Source of the DNA: a virus
Length of the DNA stretch: 54,711 bases
Direction: 5' to 3' (one strand)
IMG/VR virus record: IMGVR_UViG_3300046513_000178
Location: 1-54,711 of that record
A program made the translations under genes and the position numbers. The notes below the pieces were generated by a model. The model was not told the origin of the DNA. It was given only the letters and a program-made list of their open reading frames with translations, and searched no databases. Shown here one piece after another: positions 36,854 to 47,200 of this stretch; within the stretch, counting starts at the first letter, position 1, and each line of letters begins with the position of its first letter.

Positions 36854-37153
36854 TCAGTACTGGGCAGGCGTACTCGCCTGGTCGGCCGATGCGTCGGCCG
36901 TCTTCTCCGCTGCGATGCCCTCAAGGGCCTTCTGCGCAGCCGCAGCACGGTCCCACGGGGACGTAGTGGCCAGCGCAGCAGCGGTCTTGGTGTCCTCGTG
37001 TCGCTGGGCAACCTCACTCACACCGAAGAGGGCCGCAGCAGTGGCTACAAGGCCCTCCCACGGGACGTCCGGGAAGAGGAACGCGGCCAGCGGGACCGCA
37101 GCCGCAGCAGCGCCAACGATTCGAACAGCGTGCTTCGAGATGAATTCATTCAT
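36854..37153 (-). CDS. Holin (probable)
   Basis: 99 aa from ATG 37153, with CTGGAG six bases upstream; a TTG at 37159 is in frame. Two hydrophobic segments at about residues 10-28 (VRIVGAAAAAVPLAAFLF) and 32-48 (WEGLVATAAALFGVSEV), followed by a charged Ala-rich tail. The layout matches small class II-type holins and it is the last gene of the lysis cassette after the endolysin. Its start codon region contains an ATTCATTCATTC microrepeat. Confidence 0.75.
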   Translation of the reverse strand: MNEFISKHAVRIVGAAAAAVPLAAFLFPDVPWEGLVATAAALFGVSEVAQRHEDTKTAAALATTSPWDRAAAAQKALEGIAAEKTADASADQASTPAQY

Positions 37154-37176
37154 TCGCAACTCCAGTCAGGAAAAGG

Positions 37177-38019
37177 TCACTTGCACTGAGACTTGGTCGG
37201 CTTGGCGCTCGCCTTCGGCTTGGTAGTCGTCTTGGGCTCGGTCGTCGCCTTCGGCGTCGAGCTGGCCTTCGGAGCGGAGGCCGGCACGGTCACCTTCTGG
37301 CCCGGCTGGATCACGTTGGCGTCCTTGATCCCAGGGTTGAGACCGAGGACGACCGCGAGGGACACACCAGCACTGGCAGCGATCACCCCGAGGGTCTGAC
37401 CGGACTTCACGACCACGGCCTTCGTCTTCGAGGAGCTGGGCTTGGCATGCGTCGCCGTCGAGCTGGCACCGACCGGGGCAGACGCCTTCGCGGCGTAGTG
37501 GTAACCGGCCTTCCCCTTCAGGGACGGGTCCGCGGTGGTCACACCCTCAGCGAAGGCAGGCAGGCCGTACCCGTAGGTGTTGGCACTCTTCCGGTCACGC
37601 TTACGCAGATAAACCCCGTTGCCTTCGGGGGAGCCATCCGTATTGGTATTGCCTTCCACAGTGGTGATCGTGGTCGCGTCGTATCCGACTACCAGGCCAG
37701 TGTGCGTTCCACCACCAGGGCCGAAAAATACCTGAGCGCCGACCGCGGGGTATTCGCTGAATCGGCCCTTCTGCCGGAACCAGTTCACTCCGTACGCGCA
37801 CGAAGCGGAGCGGGGGTAGAGGTCGGAGACGCCCGCCTTGAGTGCCACCCACGAAACGAAGAGCGCACACCAGGGGTATCCGCCCGCACTCACCCACGCC
37901 ATTCCCGGAACCTCGTTGGCGTACTTCTCCTTGTTGTTCCAGTGGCCTCCGGAAAAGCCTTCCCGGTAGCCCTCCTCGACCTTCGCGATACTCAATACCT
38001 TCGCAGCCTGACTGGCCAT
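37177..38019 (-). CDS. Endolysin: CHAP amidase/endopeptidase with LysM
   Basis: 280 aa from ATG 38019, with AGAGGGAG upstream. N-terminal CHAP domain (about residues 10-150): catalytic Cys in 'GYPWCALFVSW', His in 'THTGLVVGY', Asn/Glu in 'VEGNTNTDG'. A LysM domain near residues 205-250 (VVVKSGQTLGVIAASAGVSLAVVLGLNPGIKDANVIQPGQKVTVP) binds peptidoglycan. The Lys/Pro/Thr-rich tail ends in QCK. No signal peptide, so release depends on the holin. The CHAP part is paralogous to the 38360 gene. Confidence 0.93.
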   Translation of the reverse strand: MASQAAKVLSIAKVEEGYREGFSGGHWNNKEKYANEVPGMAWVSAGGYPWCALFVSWVALKAGVSDLYPRSASCAYGVNWFRQKGRFSEYPAVGAQVFFGPGGGTHTGLVVGYDATTITTVEGNTNTDGSPEGNGVYLRKRDRKSANTYGYGLPAFAEGVTTADPSLKGKAGYHYAAKASAPVGASSTATHAKPSSSKTKAVVVKSGQTLGVIAASAGVSLAVVLGLNPGIKDANVIQPGQKVTVPASAPKASSTPKATTEPKTTTKPKASAKPTKSQCK

Positions 38020-38040
38020 GTCGTCTCCCTCTGGGCATCA

Positions 38041-38065
38041 AAAAAGCCCGGACACGGCCGGGCTA
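38041..38065 (-). terminator. Hairpin with T-run upstream of the endolysin
   Basis: On the minus strand AGCCCGG and CCGGGCT flank a 6-base loop, followed by six T. It lies between the 38084 gene and the endolysin and could attenuate lysis-gene expression. Confidence 0.7.
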
Positions 38066-38083
38066 CACGTCGTTCTCTCGCCG

Positions 38084-38347
38084 TCAGCGGCGGAGCGAAT
38101 TAATTCGTTCAGGGTCAAGTGCGGTAAGTAGCTCGATGAGCCGAGCGTTCTCGGCCTCGATGCGAGTCAGCCGCTCTTTAATTTCATTCATGTCGTTCTG
38201 AAGTCGGTCAGCTCGGGCGCGCTGCGCCTCGGCCTCTTCCTTCCAGACCTTCGCGGTATTGGTCTGCCAAGCCGCCCTGACAATGATCAGGGCGGCAGCA
38301 ACAGCAGATATGAGACCCGCGTAATCGATGATGCTCTTAGGGCTCAT
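38084..38347 (-). CDS. Small membrane protein with coiled coil (lysis-associated)
   Basis: 87 aa. One N-terminal membrane helix (IIDYAGLISAVAAALIIVRAAW), then a charged coiled coil with heptads (EEAEAQRARADRLQNDMNEIKERLTRIEAENARLIELLTAL). Such proteins sit in actinophage lysis cassettes and may be a second holin or spanin-like factor; exact role unknown. Confidence 0.78.
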   Translation of the reverse strand: MSPKSIIDYAGLISAVAAALIIVRAAWQTNTAKVWKEEAEAQRARADRLQNDMNEIKERLTRIEAENARLIELLTALDPERINSLRR

Positions 38348-38359
38348 GGCTCTCCCCTA

Positions 38360-39340
38360 TTACGCAGGTGCGATGGTGGTAACGGTTCCGCTGGAACCCC
38401 TGTACTTAAGTGCACCGCTCTGCACGTAGAGAATTCCGCCACCACTCGGATTCGTGGTCGGGGCAGTGGTCACATTCTTGATGCTGACAACCGCTCCAGA
38501 ACTGCCGCCGAGATCCGCGGTGGTGCTACCGAGCTGAAGAGCCTTCGTGAAGTAGGCGATGGAACTGGTGATCTGAGCACCAGCGCCCGTGATCTCGAAA
38601 ACGTTGTTCCCGTCAGCGTCCTTGAATCGGACGATGGACGGGGCGGTAGAGGTGGCGCCAAGTACCTCAAGGGCTACGGTCGAGGAGTCGTTCTGCTGGA
38701 TGAATACGCGGCCTGCATGGGCTGCGCCGTCCACGCTCAGCGTGTCCGCGACCAGGTTGTTCGTCATCAGCCCGCCCGGCCGCAGCTCGGCCGGCCCAGG
38801 GCCCATGTGCGTGAGCGCGTAGGTGTATCCGGAGACACCCTTCTTCGCGGTATCGGCCGTGATGATGCCTTCGGGGTAGGCCGGAAGGCCGTAGCCGTAC
38901 ACATTCGCGTCGGAACGCTTGCGCTTACGGAAATAGATTCCGTCACCTTCGGAAGTACCGTTATCCGAGGTGTTCGCTTCGACCGTCCATATGTAAGTCG
39001 TGTCGTAGGCGTACACAATGCCGGTGTGATCCTGGCCCGAAGTTCCGTACATGACCTGAGCACCGATAGCCGGGTACCAGGACCAGCGGCCAGCGCTGTT
39101 GAACCACGTAACGGCAGCCGAGCAGTCAGCGGTACGAGGGAATAGCGACGCGCAACCGGCGCGCATCGCAACCCACGAGGTATAGACCGCGCACCAGGAC
39201 TGCCCCTGGGCCCAAGAAAGGCCGGGGACTTCCGCCGCAAACTTCTCGGCATTGGTCCAGCCACCCTCGGTGTATCCCTCCCGATAACCAACCTGACTCT
39301 TGGCTACAGCGATTACCTGCGCCATCAGTGAGTTACCCAT
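38360..39340 (-). CDS. Tail-associated CHAP hydrolase with fibre-type C-terminus
   Basis: 326 aa from ATG 39340, with GGAGGAATTA upstream. Residues about 5-150 are a CHAP domain (Cys in 'GQSWCAVYTSW', His in 'DHTGIVYAY', 'VEANTSDNG') paralogous to the endolysin. The rest (from about 200) looks like tail-fibre sequence: Thr/Ser/Gly-rich with 'ADTLSVDGAAHAGRVFIQQNDSS' and 'IKNVTTAPTTNPSGGGILYVQSGALKYRG', typical of trimeric fibre C-termini. Likely a virion hydrolase that opens the wall at infection. Confidence 0.85.
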   Translation of the reverse strand: MGNSLMAQVIAVAKSQVGYREGYTEGGWTNAEKFAAEVPGLSWAQGQSWCAVYTSWVAMRAGCASLFPRTADCSAAVTWFNSAGRWSWYPAIGAQVMYGTSGQDHTGIVYAYDTTYIWTVEANTSDNGTSEGDGIYFRKRKRSDANVYGYGLPAYPEGIITADTAKKGVSGYTYALTHMGPGPAELRPGGLMTNNLVADTLSVDGAAHAGRVFIQQNDSSTVALEVLGATSTAPSIVRFKDADGNNVFEITGAGAQITSSIAYFTKALQLGSTTADLGGSSGAVVSIKNVTTAPTTNPSGGGILYVQSGALKYRGSSGTVTTIAPA

Positions 39341-39353
39341 TAATTCCTCCTAG

Positions 39354-40880
39354 TCAGCTCTGAAGGAGCGTGTTAATTACTCCTGCGACGTAGGAGTTAC
39401 CGGCATCGGAAAGGTGCACAGAGTCAGTGCCGGCCGCACCCGGAGAAGCCGGGTTGGCCCAGTAGCCCTGCGCATTGAAGTAGTTCCAAGAATTTCGGCC
39501 CATGCTCCACAGGTCGACTAGCGCTGCTTCGAAGGACAACGCCAGGCCGTGAGCGCGGTCGACGTAATCCTGATAGCGCAGGTTCGAGAAGTCGGCGGTT
39601 CCGATGTGGGGGAGGGCGATGACAATGTCCGTTGCGCCGGTCAGCGAGCCACCATCGCGGATGTACGCGAGGTGCTGTCGCACAGTGGCCGCCCAAGCGT
39701 CAGCGGAGACGCCGTTCATAACGTCTTCGGGGCTGACCATGTAGACGGCCAGATCGGCCGGGTAACTCGGGCCGCCATTCCAGTCCAGTCGCCCGGAGGC
39801 GGTGTAGTGGGTAGCGAAACCATTCCGGCGCCCGAAGTTATTCACCACGGTTCCCGAGGCGTTCTCACCGGAGACACCGAATACCGAGAGGTACTGGCTG
39901 CTGGTGCCGGTGTGCGTCAGCTTCACCGTGTGAGTGCCAGCCGACAGGCCCGTGACCGTGGTCTTGCGAACGACCAGACCAGTCGTCGCGGTGTCCGTGA
40001 CTGCGACAGCGGTAGCGCCATCGATCGAGTACGACCAGGGCGAGTGAGCCCCGTCAGCGCTCAGGGTGTAGATGCCGACCGTGGTACCGCGCACCGTGAA
40101 GGTGAGCGTGGCGCCGTTGGTGTTGGCGTACAGGTAGCCCCAGCCAGGACCCATCTGGTATCCGCCGATGGACCAAGTACCGGACTGGGTTACCAGTCCG
40201 CCAGAGGTGGTCCACTGGGTGATAGCCGCGGCATCCGAACCGGAGATGCCCTGAGAGCTGAAGAGAGCCGAGTAGAAGCCCGTGCCTCCGTCGCCACAGG
40301 TGGCCTGAAGAGAGGTCGCCAGGACGCCCGGCCAACTCTTCGTGCGGAGGTTGGATGCGTAGAAGCCGACAGCCGAGCTGCCTCCGAAGACGGCTACGTT
40401 CGCCTTGCCGGTCCCCTGCTTCGCAGCGTCCCTCTTCGGTCGCCAGAACTCGCCCCAGCCGCTCGGGACGTAGACACCCTTTGCGCTCGCAGCAACGGAG
40501 TTCGGGGACTTCACCCACGAGGCAGCGGTGTTGCTGACGAAGTTGGCGTCAACGTACGCCCTGGTCCCATGCGGGTCGCTCGCAGCGAGGTGGGCTTCGA
40601 ACCGCTCGCCAACCGTGACGGAAGTCAGAGCGACCTTGCCGCCTCCGAAGTCGACCCACAGACGCTCCACACCATCGGGGCCGTAAAAGGTGGGAAGGAT
40701 GCCCTGAGCGTCAGCAGTCAGGGACGAGATCGGGGCCCCGTCAGCGTCGGTCAGGTCAGTGAGCTGGTTAGCCCCGCTTGTCGGGCCGTCCCACGCGGTA
40801 CCGGTGGCGTTAGGGACACGGGCACCGTTCACATCCTCGGCAACGTCAGCGGCAGAACCACCAAAGAGATTTCGTGCCAC
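39354..40880 (-). CDS. Tail protein with SGNH/GDSL hydrolase domain
   Basis: 508 aa from ATG 40880 after a GGAGGTGCC site. The N-terminal 140 residues are structural, with 'DLTDADGAPISSLTADAQGILPTFYGPDG' typical of tail-fibre attachment. The second part is an SGNH hydrolase: block I 'VAVFGGSSAVGF' and block V 'DSVHLSDAGNSYV' (Asp-x-x-His). A carbohydrate-binding-like insert lies between (GTTVGIYTLSADGAHSPWSYSIDGA). Such enzymes de-acylate surface glycans during adsorption. Confidence 0.87.
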   Translation of the reverse strand: MARNLFGGSAADVAEDVNGARVPNATGTAWDGPTSGANQLTDLTDADGAPISSLTADAQGILPTFYGPDGVERLWVDFGGGKVALTSVTVGERFEAHLAASDPHGTRAYVDANFVSNTAASWVKSPNSVAASAKGVYVPSGWGEFWRPKRDAAKQGTGKANVAVFGGSSAVGFYASNLRTKSWPGVLATSLQATCGDGGTGFYSALFSSQGISGSDAAAITQWTTSGGLVTQSGTWSIGGYQMGPGWGYLYANTNGATLTFTVRGTTVGIYTLSADGAHSPWSYSIDGATAVAVTDTATTGLVVRKTTVTGLSAGTHTVKLTHTGTSSQYLSVFGVSGENASGTVVNNFGRRNGFATHYTASGRLDWNGGPSYPADLAVYMVSPEDVMNGVSADAWAATVRQHLAYIRDGGSLTGATDIVIALPHIGTADFSNLRYQDYVDRAHGLALSFEAALVDLWSMGRNSWNYFNAQGYWANPASPGAAGTDSVHLSDAGNSYVAGVINTLLQS

Positions 40881-40959
40881 TCGGCACCTCCTGAATCAGG
40901 GCATAAAGAAAGGCCCTGCCGGATGAGCCGGGGGCCGAAGTATCTGTGAAAAGTGCGGG

Positions 40960-42018
40960 TTACTCGTTGAAAGCGTTCGCCTCGTACGTGCCAGAAATGT
41001 AGAGCGTCGAACCGGCCGGAAGTGCCCTGAGCCCGTCGAGGGCCTGGGCAAGATTCGTCCAGTTGGGCGTGTACAGGGTCAGGTTCGTGGAGTTAGTTGA
41101 AGTGTGCGCAAGGATCTGCATGGCATTCGGCATGTTGCCGCCCTCGTTGGGGTTCGAGAGGAACCCGGTGAGTACCTGCCGCATCGCCCCATTCGCGGGC
41201 TTCGGAAGCGTGGCACCGAGGTACCAGTTATTGCCCGAGACCGTGACTCCTGTGTCTTCGTAGGCCTCGAAAGTCATCGAAAAATTGATCATGTTCGGGG
41301 CTATCCAACGCCACCGGCCCTTGCGAGTAGGCGGAGAGGTCTTGCCGTTGAACATGCTGGGCGTGTAGGCGAGCGACTTACCGAGATGCCGGGTAGTCAG
41401 GTAGCCATCCCGGCCCTTAAAGCCTTCGGACTGGCTGTCGTTGTTGTTCGAGTCCATGTCGTACAGGAACGTGCCGACCTGCGTGTAAGGCGCGGTGAGA
41501 TCCGTGTTCCACGGGGAAGCCACGGGGGCCGGCATGTCGTACTGGTTGCGCGAACTGACCCCGATGGCAGCGTTGTTGCCGGGGACGGTCACCTCATGAA
41601 GAACCATGTCCCATGCGCCGCCAACGGTCCGTGAAGGCTGTGGGGCGATGGGAGTAGCCGCGGGCTGGCCCTGGAGCACAGCGAGGTTCACGGAGCCTGC
41701 CGCCAGGTCAGCGCGGATGACGATCAGGTCAGTACGGGAGTACTGGGTGGTGTTGTCGGCGATCGCGAGGGACTTGGTACCAGTCAGCTCGTAGTAGAAC
41801 CCGCCGACCCATGCCGTACCCGCTGCGACCACGATGTTCCGGGAACTGACGCTCGCAACGAACGGAAGGGCCCCATTCGTGTAGGAGGACGCGGTGAGAC
41901 GCGTGTCGATCCGGTCGCCTCCCCACAGGTGCGACATCTTCTGCCACTGCGCCTGAGAGACCGTATTAGAGCCGCCTGAACCATTGGCGGCCGAGAACGG
42001 ATAACTAAGTTCTGCCAT
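40960..42018 (-). CDS. Tail fibre/minor tail protein
   Basis: 352 aa; ATG 42018 overlaps the stop of the upstream gene. The N-terminus 'MAELSYPFSAANGSGGSNTVSQAQWQKMSHLWGGDRID' and 'YYELTGTKSLAIADNTTQYSRTDLIVIRADLAAGSVNLAVLQGQP' are characteristic of actinophage minor tail proteins downstream of the Gp37-like protein. Adsorption role. Confidence 0.85.
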   Translation of the reverse strand: MAELSYPFSAANGSGGSNTVSQAQWQKMSHLWGGDRIDTRLTASSYTNGALPFVASVSSRNIVVAAGTAWVGGFYYELTGTKSLAIADNTTQYSRTDLIVIRADLAAGSVNLAVLQGQPAATPIAPQPSRTVGGAWDMVLHEVTVPGNNAAIGVSSRNQYDMPAPVASPWNTDLTAPYTQVGTFLYDMDSNNNDSQSEGFKGRDGYLTTRHLGKSLAYTPSMFNGKTSPPTRKGRWRWIAPNMINFSMTFEAYEDTGVTVSGNNWYLGATLPKPANGAMRQVLTGFLSNPNEGGNMPNAMQILAHTSTNSTNLTLYTPNWTNLAQALDGLRALPAGSTLYISGTYEANAFNE

Positions 42019-43247
42019 TACATCCTCGCTTCTAGCTTCCTCAGCTTCTCGCGCATCTCGAATACGGTCTTGTACAGGTTCAGCGGGTTACCGGTGCCCT
42101 GTTCACCGATCTTCGGCGACACGGTTTCCGTCTTACCGCCGTCCTCGACCGTGATGTCAACCTCACGAACCAGGTCGCTGTATTCGGTGCCATCGGCAAT
42201 CACAGTCACCCGGTCACCCACGAAGTAATCGCGTCCGAACTTGAGCTGTGGCGTATCGATCGGGTAAATCTGAAAGTTGCCGTTCGGGGCACCATCTGAA
42301 AGGGCGGAATCCGCGGCATCGACAACGGCGGCCTTGGCCGACTCGAAGTCGGCATCCGTCATGGTGGCGGTGGCCTTCATCGGCTGACCGTTGGCGGGAT
42401 TGGTCTTCAGACCGAGGTCACGCCGATCAATGAATGTTTCACGCACCATGCCCCACTCAGCCTCGGAGGCTGAGTCAATCTTCTGGTAGATGTACCGCTC
42501 TGCTCCGTCGCCCTGGCAAGCGACGATGGCCCTGGTCGTGAAGGGTGCAGAGAGCGTCCACACGTACTCGCGCAGGTTGCCCAGCTCACTGGAGAAGCGG
42601 ACATCCGCGGACCGGTCCTGCGGGGAGAACACGTCCAGGACGATCTTCTGAACGTTGGGGTCATACACGAACCGGTAGCCGGTGCTCTTCGTGTCGATCC
42701 AGTCTTCGAACTTCGTGCCGATGACGTCGAACCGAAGCGAGTCATCGACCTTCGCGCCAAGGTTCGGGTCGGACCCGAGGACGACGCCCGGCGCCTGGCG
42801 GTCAGGGACCGCGCTCGACCCGAGAGCCCACGACAACTCCTGCCACAGAGCCGAGCCGGCCTTCGTAGAGACAGTGCGTGTAGCGGCACCCGTGTACTGC
42901 TGAGCAATCGTCTTCGTCGGGTTGGGGAAGGCCAGCCTGGAGTACACCAGCTTGTTGTCACAGGAGCCACCGACGTACAGCGAACCGGCCTCGGTGTGCT
43001 GATCAACCGTCCAGTAGTGCTGTATGTACTCGATGGGACCGGTCAGGACCGGCCTCTCTACCCCGTCCTGGTAGATCGCGACTCCTCCCCCTTTCTGGAG
43101 AAGGTCAGCCTGGGGCGTACCAGCCTTGATGAGCAGCGTCCATGAGCCTGCCTGGCAGTAGCGCACCACCAGGTCCAGCTTCAGCCACGTGTCGATTTCC
43201 CCTACTCGGTTAAGGTCGCGGTCGCGCACCTCGATTCGATAACCCAT
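42018..43247 (-). CDS. Minor tail protein (Gp37-like, baseplate hub)
   Basis: 409 aa from ATG 43247. 'YRIEVRDRDLNRVGEIDTWLKLDLVVRYCQAGSWTLLI' and 'GPIEYIQHYWTVDQHTEAGSLYVGGSCDN' follow the siphovirus Gp37-like family that forms the tail tip after the distal tail protein. The late section (FGRDYFVGDRVTVIADGTEYSDLVREVDITVEDGGKTETVSPKIG) is typical of this family's C-terminus. Four bases follow the upstream gene. Confidence 0.88.
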   Translation of the reverse strand: MGYRIEVRDRDLNRVGEIDTWLKLDLVVRYCQAGSWTLLIKAGTPQADLLQKGGGVAIYQDGVERPVLTGPIEYIQHYWTVDQHTEAGSLYVGGSCDNKLVYSRLAFPNPTKTIAQQYTGAATRTVSTKAGSALWQELSWALGSSAVPDRQAPGVVLGSDPNLGAKVDDSLRFDVIGTKFEDWIDTKSTGYRFVYDPNVQKIVLDVFSPQDRSADVRFSSELGNLREYVWTLSAPFTTRAIVACQGDGAERYIYQKIDSASEAEWGMVRETFIDRRDLGLKTNPANGQPMKATATMTDADFESAKAAVVDAADSALSDGAPNGNFQIYPIDTPQLKFGRDYFVGDRVTVIADGTEYSDLVREVDITVEDGGKTETVSPKIGEQGTGNPLNLYKTVFEMREKLRKLEARM

Positions 43248-43250
43248 AGA

Positions 43251-44249
43251 TCAGTAGCTTTCGTAGCGCGGATTGAATGAAAGACGAATGGATGCCGGGC
43301 CGCTGCCCGCCACCAGATTCACGTCAATCAGCGAGTCGCCAGGCGGGATGTTCCACAGCACCGGATTAGGTGCGAGCAGCGGGTAATAATTCGTTCCCTG
43401 GTCGTCCTTGAGGGTCTTGTAGCCAGGGCGAGAGTCAATGATCAGCGTGCGACCGCTGGGGATGACGTCCGCTCCCGTGCCCAGCGGGCCGATAGTGAAC
43501 GACTCACCAAACTCGTTGGTCAACGTGAGCTGCTTGACGGGGCCCTGGATTTCCCATGTGGGCCAGGCTTCAATGTCGCCGGGATTTGTGACGGGAACAA
43601 CCGTCTCAGAGGGAAGGCCCTCAGAAAGGCCAGGCGGCAGGAAGGTTCCGCCGTTGTTGAAGAACGGCTTGGCTGCGTCGAAGACCCAGTTAGCGGCCGT
43701 CAACTCGTCCGAGTAGAACCAGGGATCGAAGGCCGTGAACTGAAGCCCGTACTTCGCCCACGTGAAGCCTGCGTCGTCCGTTGATTCGCTGCCTTCCATA
43801 CCGGCCTTGTAGTAGCAGTACAGGTACCGCGGATTGCTGTTCGACTCGACAAACTTCAGCACGCAGTATCCGCGCTTCGGGTTGAGTGCGTTGACAAGCT
43901 GACGCTTCAGGTCGCGTACCGATCTGCGGTCGACGCCATGTAGGAAGACGGGGATCATGATTTCGCGTTGCGTGGCCCTGGCACCTCGGAACATTCCGCC
44001 GTCCAGGTTCGGGCTGTCATCGGAATGCAGCTCGAAAGGCGGGGTATCCAATCCAGTAGCACCAGGCAGCATGAATATGCTGGGCCAGGCACCACCGGCG
44101 AAACCGGTGAGGGGGATCTCGTCCCCCTCACCGTTGTTCCCTGCGATGGATACGAAGGTGCGCTGCCAGGCGACGCGGTCCGGTGGCTGAGGGCCGGCAT
44201 ACCCGTTTCTGTCCCTCAGTACTGCCGGTGCTACGGCGGGAATCGGCAT
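43251..44249 (-). CDS. Distal tail protein (Dit-like)
   Basis: 332 aa from ATG 44249. 'GYCVLKFVESNSNPRYLYCYYKAGMEGSESTDDAGFTWAKYGLQFTAFDPWFYSD' and 'NPGDIEAWPTWEIQGPVKQLTLTNEFGESFTIG' match phage tail proteins of the distal tail family, positioned after the tape measure as expected. It forms the hub joining tube and tail tip. Confidence 0.88.
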   Translation of the reverse strand: MPIPAVAPAVLRDRNGYAGPQPPDRVAWQRTFVSIAGNNGEGDEIPLTGFAGGAWPSIFMLPGATGLDTPPFELHSDDSPNLDGGMFRGARATQREIMIPVFLHGVDRRSVRDLKRQLVNALNPKRGYCVLKFVESNSNPRYLYCYYKAGMEGSESTDDAGFTWAKYGLQFTAFDPWFYSDELTAANWVFDAAKPFFNNGGTFLPPGLSEGLPSETVVPVTNPGDIEAWPTWEIQGPVKQLTLTNEFGESFTIGPLGTGADVIPSGRTLIIDSRPGYKTLKDDQGTNYYPLLAPNPVLWNIPPGDSLIDVNLVAGSGPASIRLSFNPRYESY

Positions 44250-44266
44250 GGCACACTCCTAATCGC

Positions 44267-47200
44267 TTAGAGACCTCCGTGAAGCGCCTCCGCGTACTGC
44301 ATTGCACGGAGCACCGACTGAGTGGTGTTCTCAGCCTTCGCCTCGTGAATGTGGATTTCGTACTTCTTTCCGCCGAGAATCCCGGCGGTGTCCTGGTCGT
44401 TGTAGACCCGCTCGCCTCCGCTGAAATTGATCAGCTCAGGCCCGCGCTCGCCTACGAGGGCGAGACCAGGCGAAGCAGAAGGGGTCCCGGTCCAATAGCC
44501 CTTGACCCCGGAGAGAGCCTTCGGCCACCCGGAGCCATACCGATGCGTTGCATAGTTCAGGCCCGCGTAGATGGAGGCCAGGCCGTTGGTGATGCCCAGC
44601 TTCTTATACGGTCCTGCGTATGCCGCGAACGTCTGCGGAATGGTCTGCATAAGGCCCTGGGACGGGTAGCCGGCCTTCGCATTGCTGTCCCAGTTGTTGA
44701 TTGCCTTCGGGTTACCTCCGGATTCAACCTGGATTCGGTGAAGCACCAGATCCGTGTAATCCAGGGACAGACCGAGTTCCTTCAGCACGCGCGTAACGCT
44801 GGGCTTCCATCGCTGGACTCCCTTACCGGGCGGGTCATCCATCGAGTACTTCGCGGATATGTCGCCCGGCTTCTTCGCGTTCAGCTGGTCCTTGTCCGAG
44901 AAGTCGAAGAGACCCTTCGTATTCGGAAGGGCTTCCTTCGCGGTCGAGTAGACATCCGACAGAACATCCCCGGCATAATCGAGCGGCGAAGACGAAATCT
45001 GCTTTACGGCCTTCACCATGTCGATCACCTGAGTGACCTCACCGGTGCCGACCTGCCACAGAGCATCGACCGTCTTCTTTACGGAGCCGACCGGATCAGT
45101 GATCAGATCCTTGGCACCGCCGACGATCGACTTCACAGAATCCCAGACACCACCGAACAGATTGTCGAAAGCGCCCGTCAGTGTCTTCGTGGAGAAGACA
45201 TCGCCGAGGAACGCTTCGCCGCGGTCGAGGATGTTCCCGTTGCCCTTCCAGACATCATCGTGGAAGTACTCGCCCAGCATCGGGGCGAAAGTTCCGCCGA
45301 GAATGCCGATCGCCTGACCCACAACCGTGGGAAGGCGCTTCAGGAACTTCCAGGAATCCTGCGTGACGAAGTTATAGATTCCGTCGAACTTCGTCGCGAC
45401 ATCCGAACCGACATAGCGGCTAGCTCCCGTGCCCGTGGCAAGCATTCCGCTCTGAACATCTCCACCAATGGGCATCGACGTTGCGTCGAAAGCCATGGTG
45501 TTGATCGCACCAGAAGCGTCAGGCCAGACGTTCTGCATGTGGATCATGTCGATGATCTTGTCGATACCGAATCGGCCGACAATGCCACCACCCGCGTAAC
45601 GCGACAGCTGGCCCTTGCGGGCCATCGCATTCCAGGAATGGATCAGCGGAGCACCAAGAGTCGCAGTCACCTCGGGGCGAAGGATCGCTTCACCAGGCGA
45701 CAGAATCGCTGGGACCGAGTCAACGCCGGGCATGTATCCCGGCAGGACGCCACCCGTGGCGAAGTGAGCCAAGTTGCCCTGACTCGTGATCACGCCGCCC
45801 GTGTACGGCTTCTTCGGCTTCCTCGGCTTGCCCGAGCCCGACGAACCGCCACTCTTGTGCTTGGCGATGTCGTCCAGGGAGCTGTTCAGGTTCCCGGCCT
45901 CGTGATCTGCAAGGTGCAGCGAGGTCTTCAGGTGGTCGACCTGATCCTTGACGTCCTTCAAGCTGCGGTTGTTCAGCAGCCCGACACGACCAGCAAGGGA
46001 GGAACCTCCCGTGCCCTGGCCGACCTTCTCGTACGCCTTGTCAGCGGCAGTGGTCAGCTTGTCGAACTGGGACTTGATGTCCTTCAGGCTTCGCCCATTG
46101 AGCAGACCAACCCGGCCCGCAAGGCTGGTGCCTCCCGTGCCCTGGCCGATCTTCCGGAAGGTGGCATCGGACGCGGCAGTCAGGTTCTCGAACTGCTTCT
46201 TGACCGTGGTCAGCTTGCGGTCGTTGAGTCCCTTGACGCGGCCTTGCAGCTCACCGGAACCGTTGCCGTCACCCACCTTCTTGTAGGTGTGATCCGCGGC
46301 AGTCGTTACCGCCGTGAACTCGCCCTTCAGCTTCTCCAGCTTCTTGCCGTCGAGGACGACGACGGAGTGAGCAGTGTCATCGATCTTGTTCTTCAGATCG
46401 GTGACCGTGCCGTGAGCCCCGTCGACCTCGACCTTGAGAGCCGTCAGCTTCTTGACGTCGAGCTGGGTGACCTCCTGCTGAGCGTTCTTCAGCTCGGCTA
46501 TCAGCTCACCCGTCTTGGTGTGCGTCTGGGTGATCTCGCCCTGTATCTGGGTGAGGTTGCTGTGGTTGAGAGGTTCGATCCCGTCCGTCCGGACCTGGCG
46601 GACCTCGCCGAGCGCAGCGTGAGCCGAAGACCTGATGCTGTTGTCCCGGCCGCCAAAGCGATTGATGATCTCCGTCATGGGGAGCCGGTCAACGCTCTTC
46701 AGCGCGTCCTTCAGGCGGTCCAGCTCCTCTTGGACCTTGCGCAGCTCCTTTTCCGCTTCACTGAGGTTGTTGGCATGCGCGTTCCGGGCATCAACGCTGT
46801 CTGTGGGGCGTACCCGCTGGGCTGCCGTACGGCGACGCTCTCTCCGACTGTCGCGGTAGTTCTGGGTGTTCTGCTCCCGCTGGTCCCGAAGGCGGTTCGC
46901 CTCGGACAGCTCGCCTCGGCCCGCTGCACGGCGGGCCAGGTTGTCAAGGTGGTTGTTGTCCGAGCGCAGGTTGCGCCTGCGAGTGCGCCAATCACCGAAG
47001 CTGTCGTAGCCAGTGACACGGGCTGCGTTGAGCCGTCCATAACCGGCCGCGGTGCGGAAGACACCGTTCTCACGGGAGGAGTTACCGACCCGTTGACGGT
47101 CTCGCGCACGACGGTCGTTGGTGGCCGTGTACTGGTCCCTGCGGGAGTCGTAGCCCGACAGGAAGCCATCACCAGAACGCGCAGACTTGACGCCGGACGC

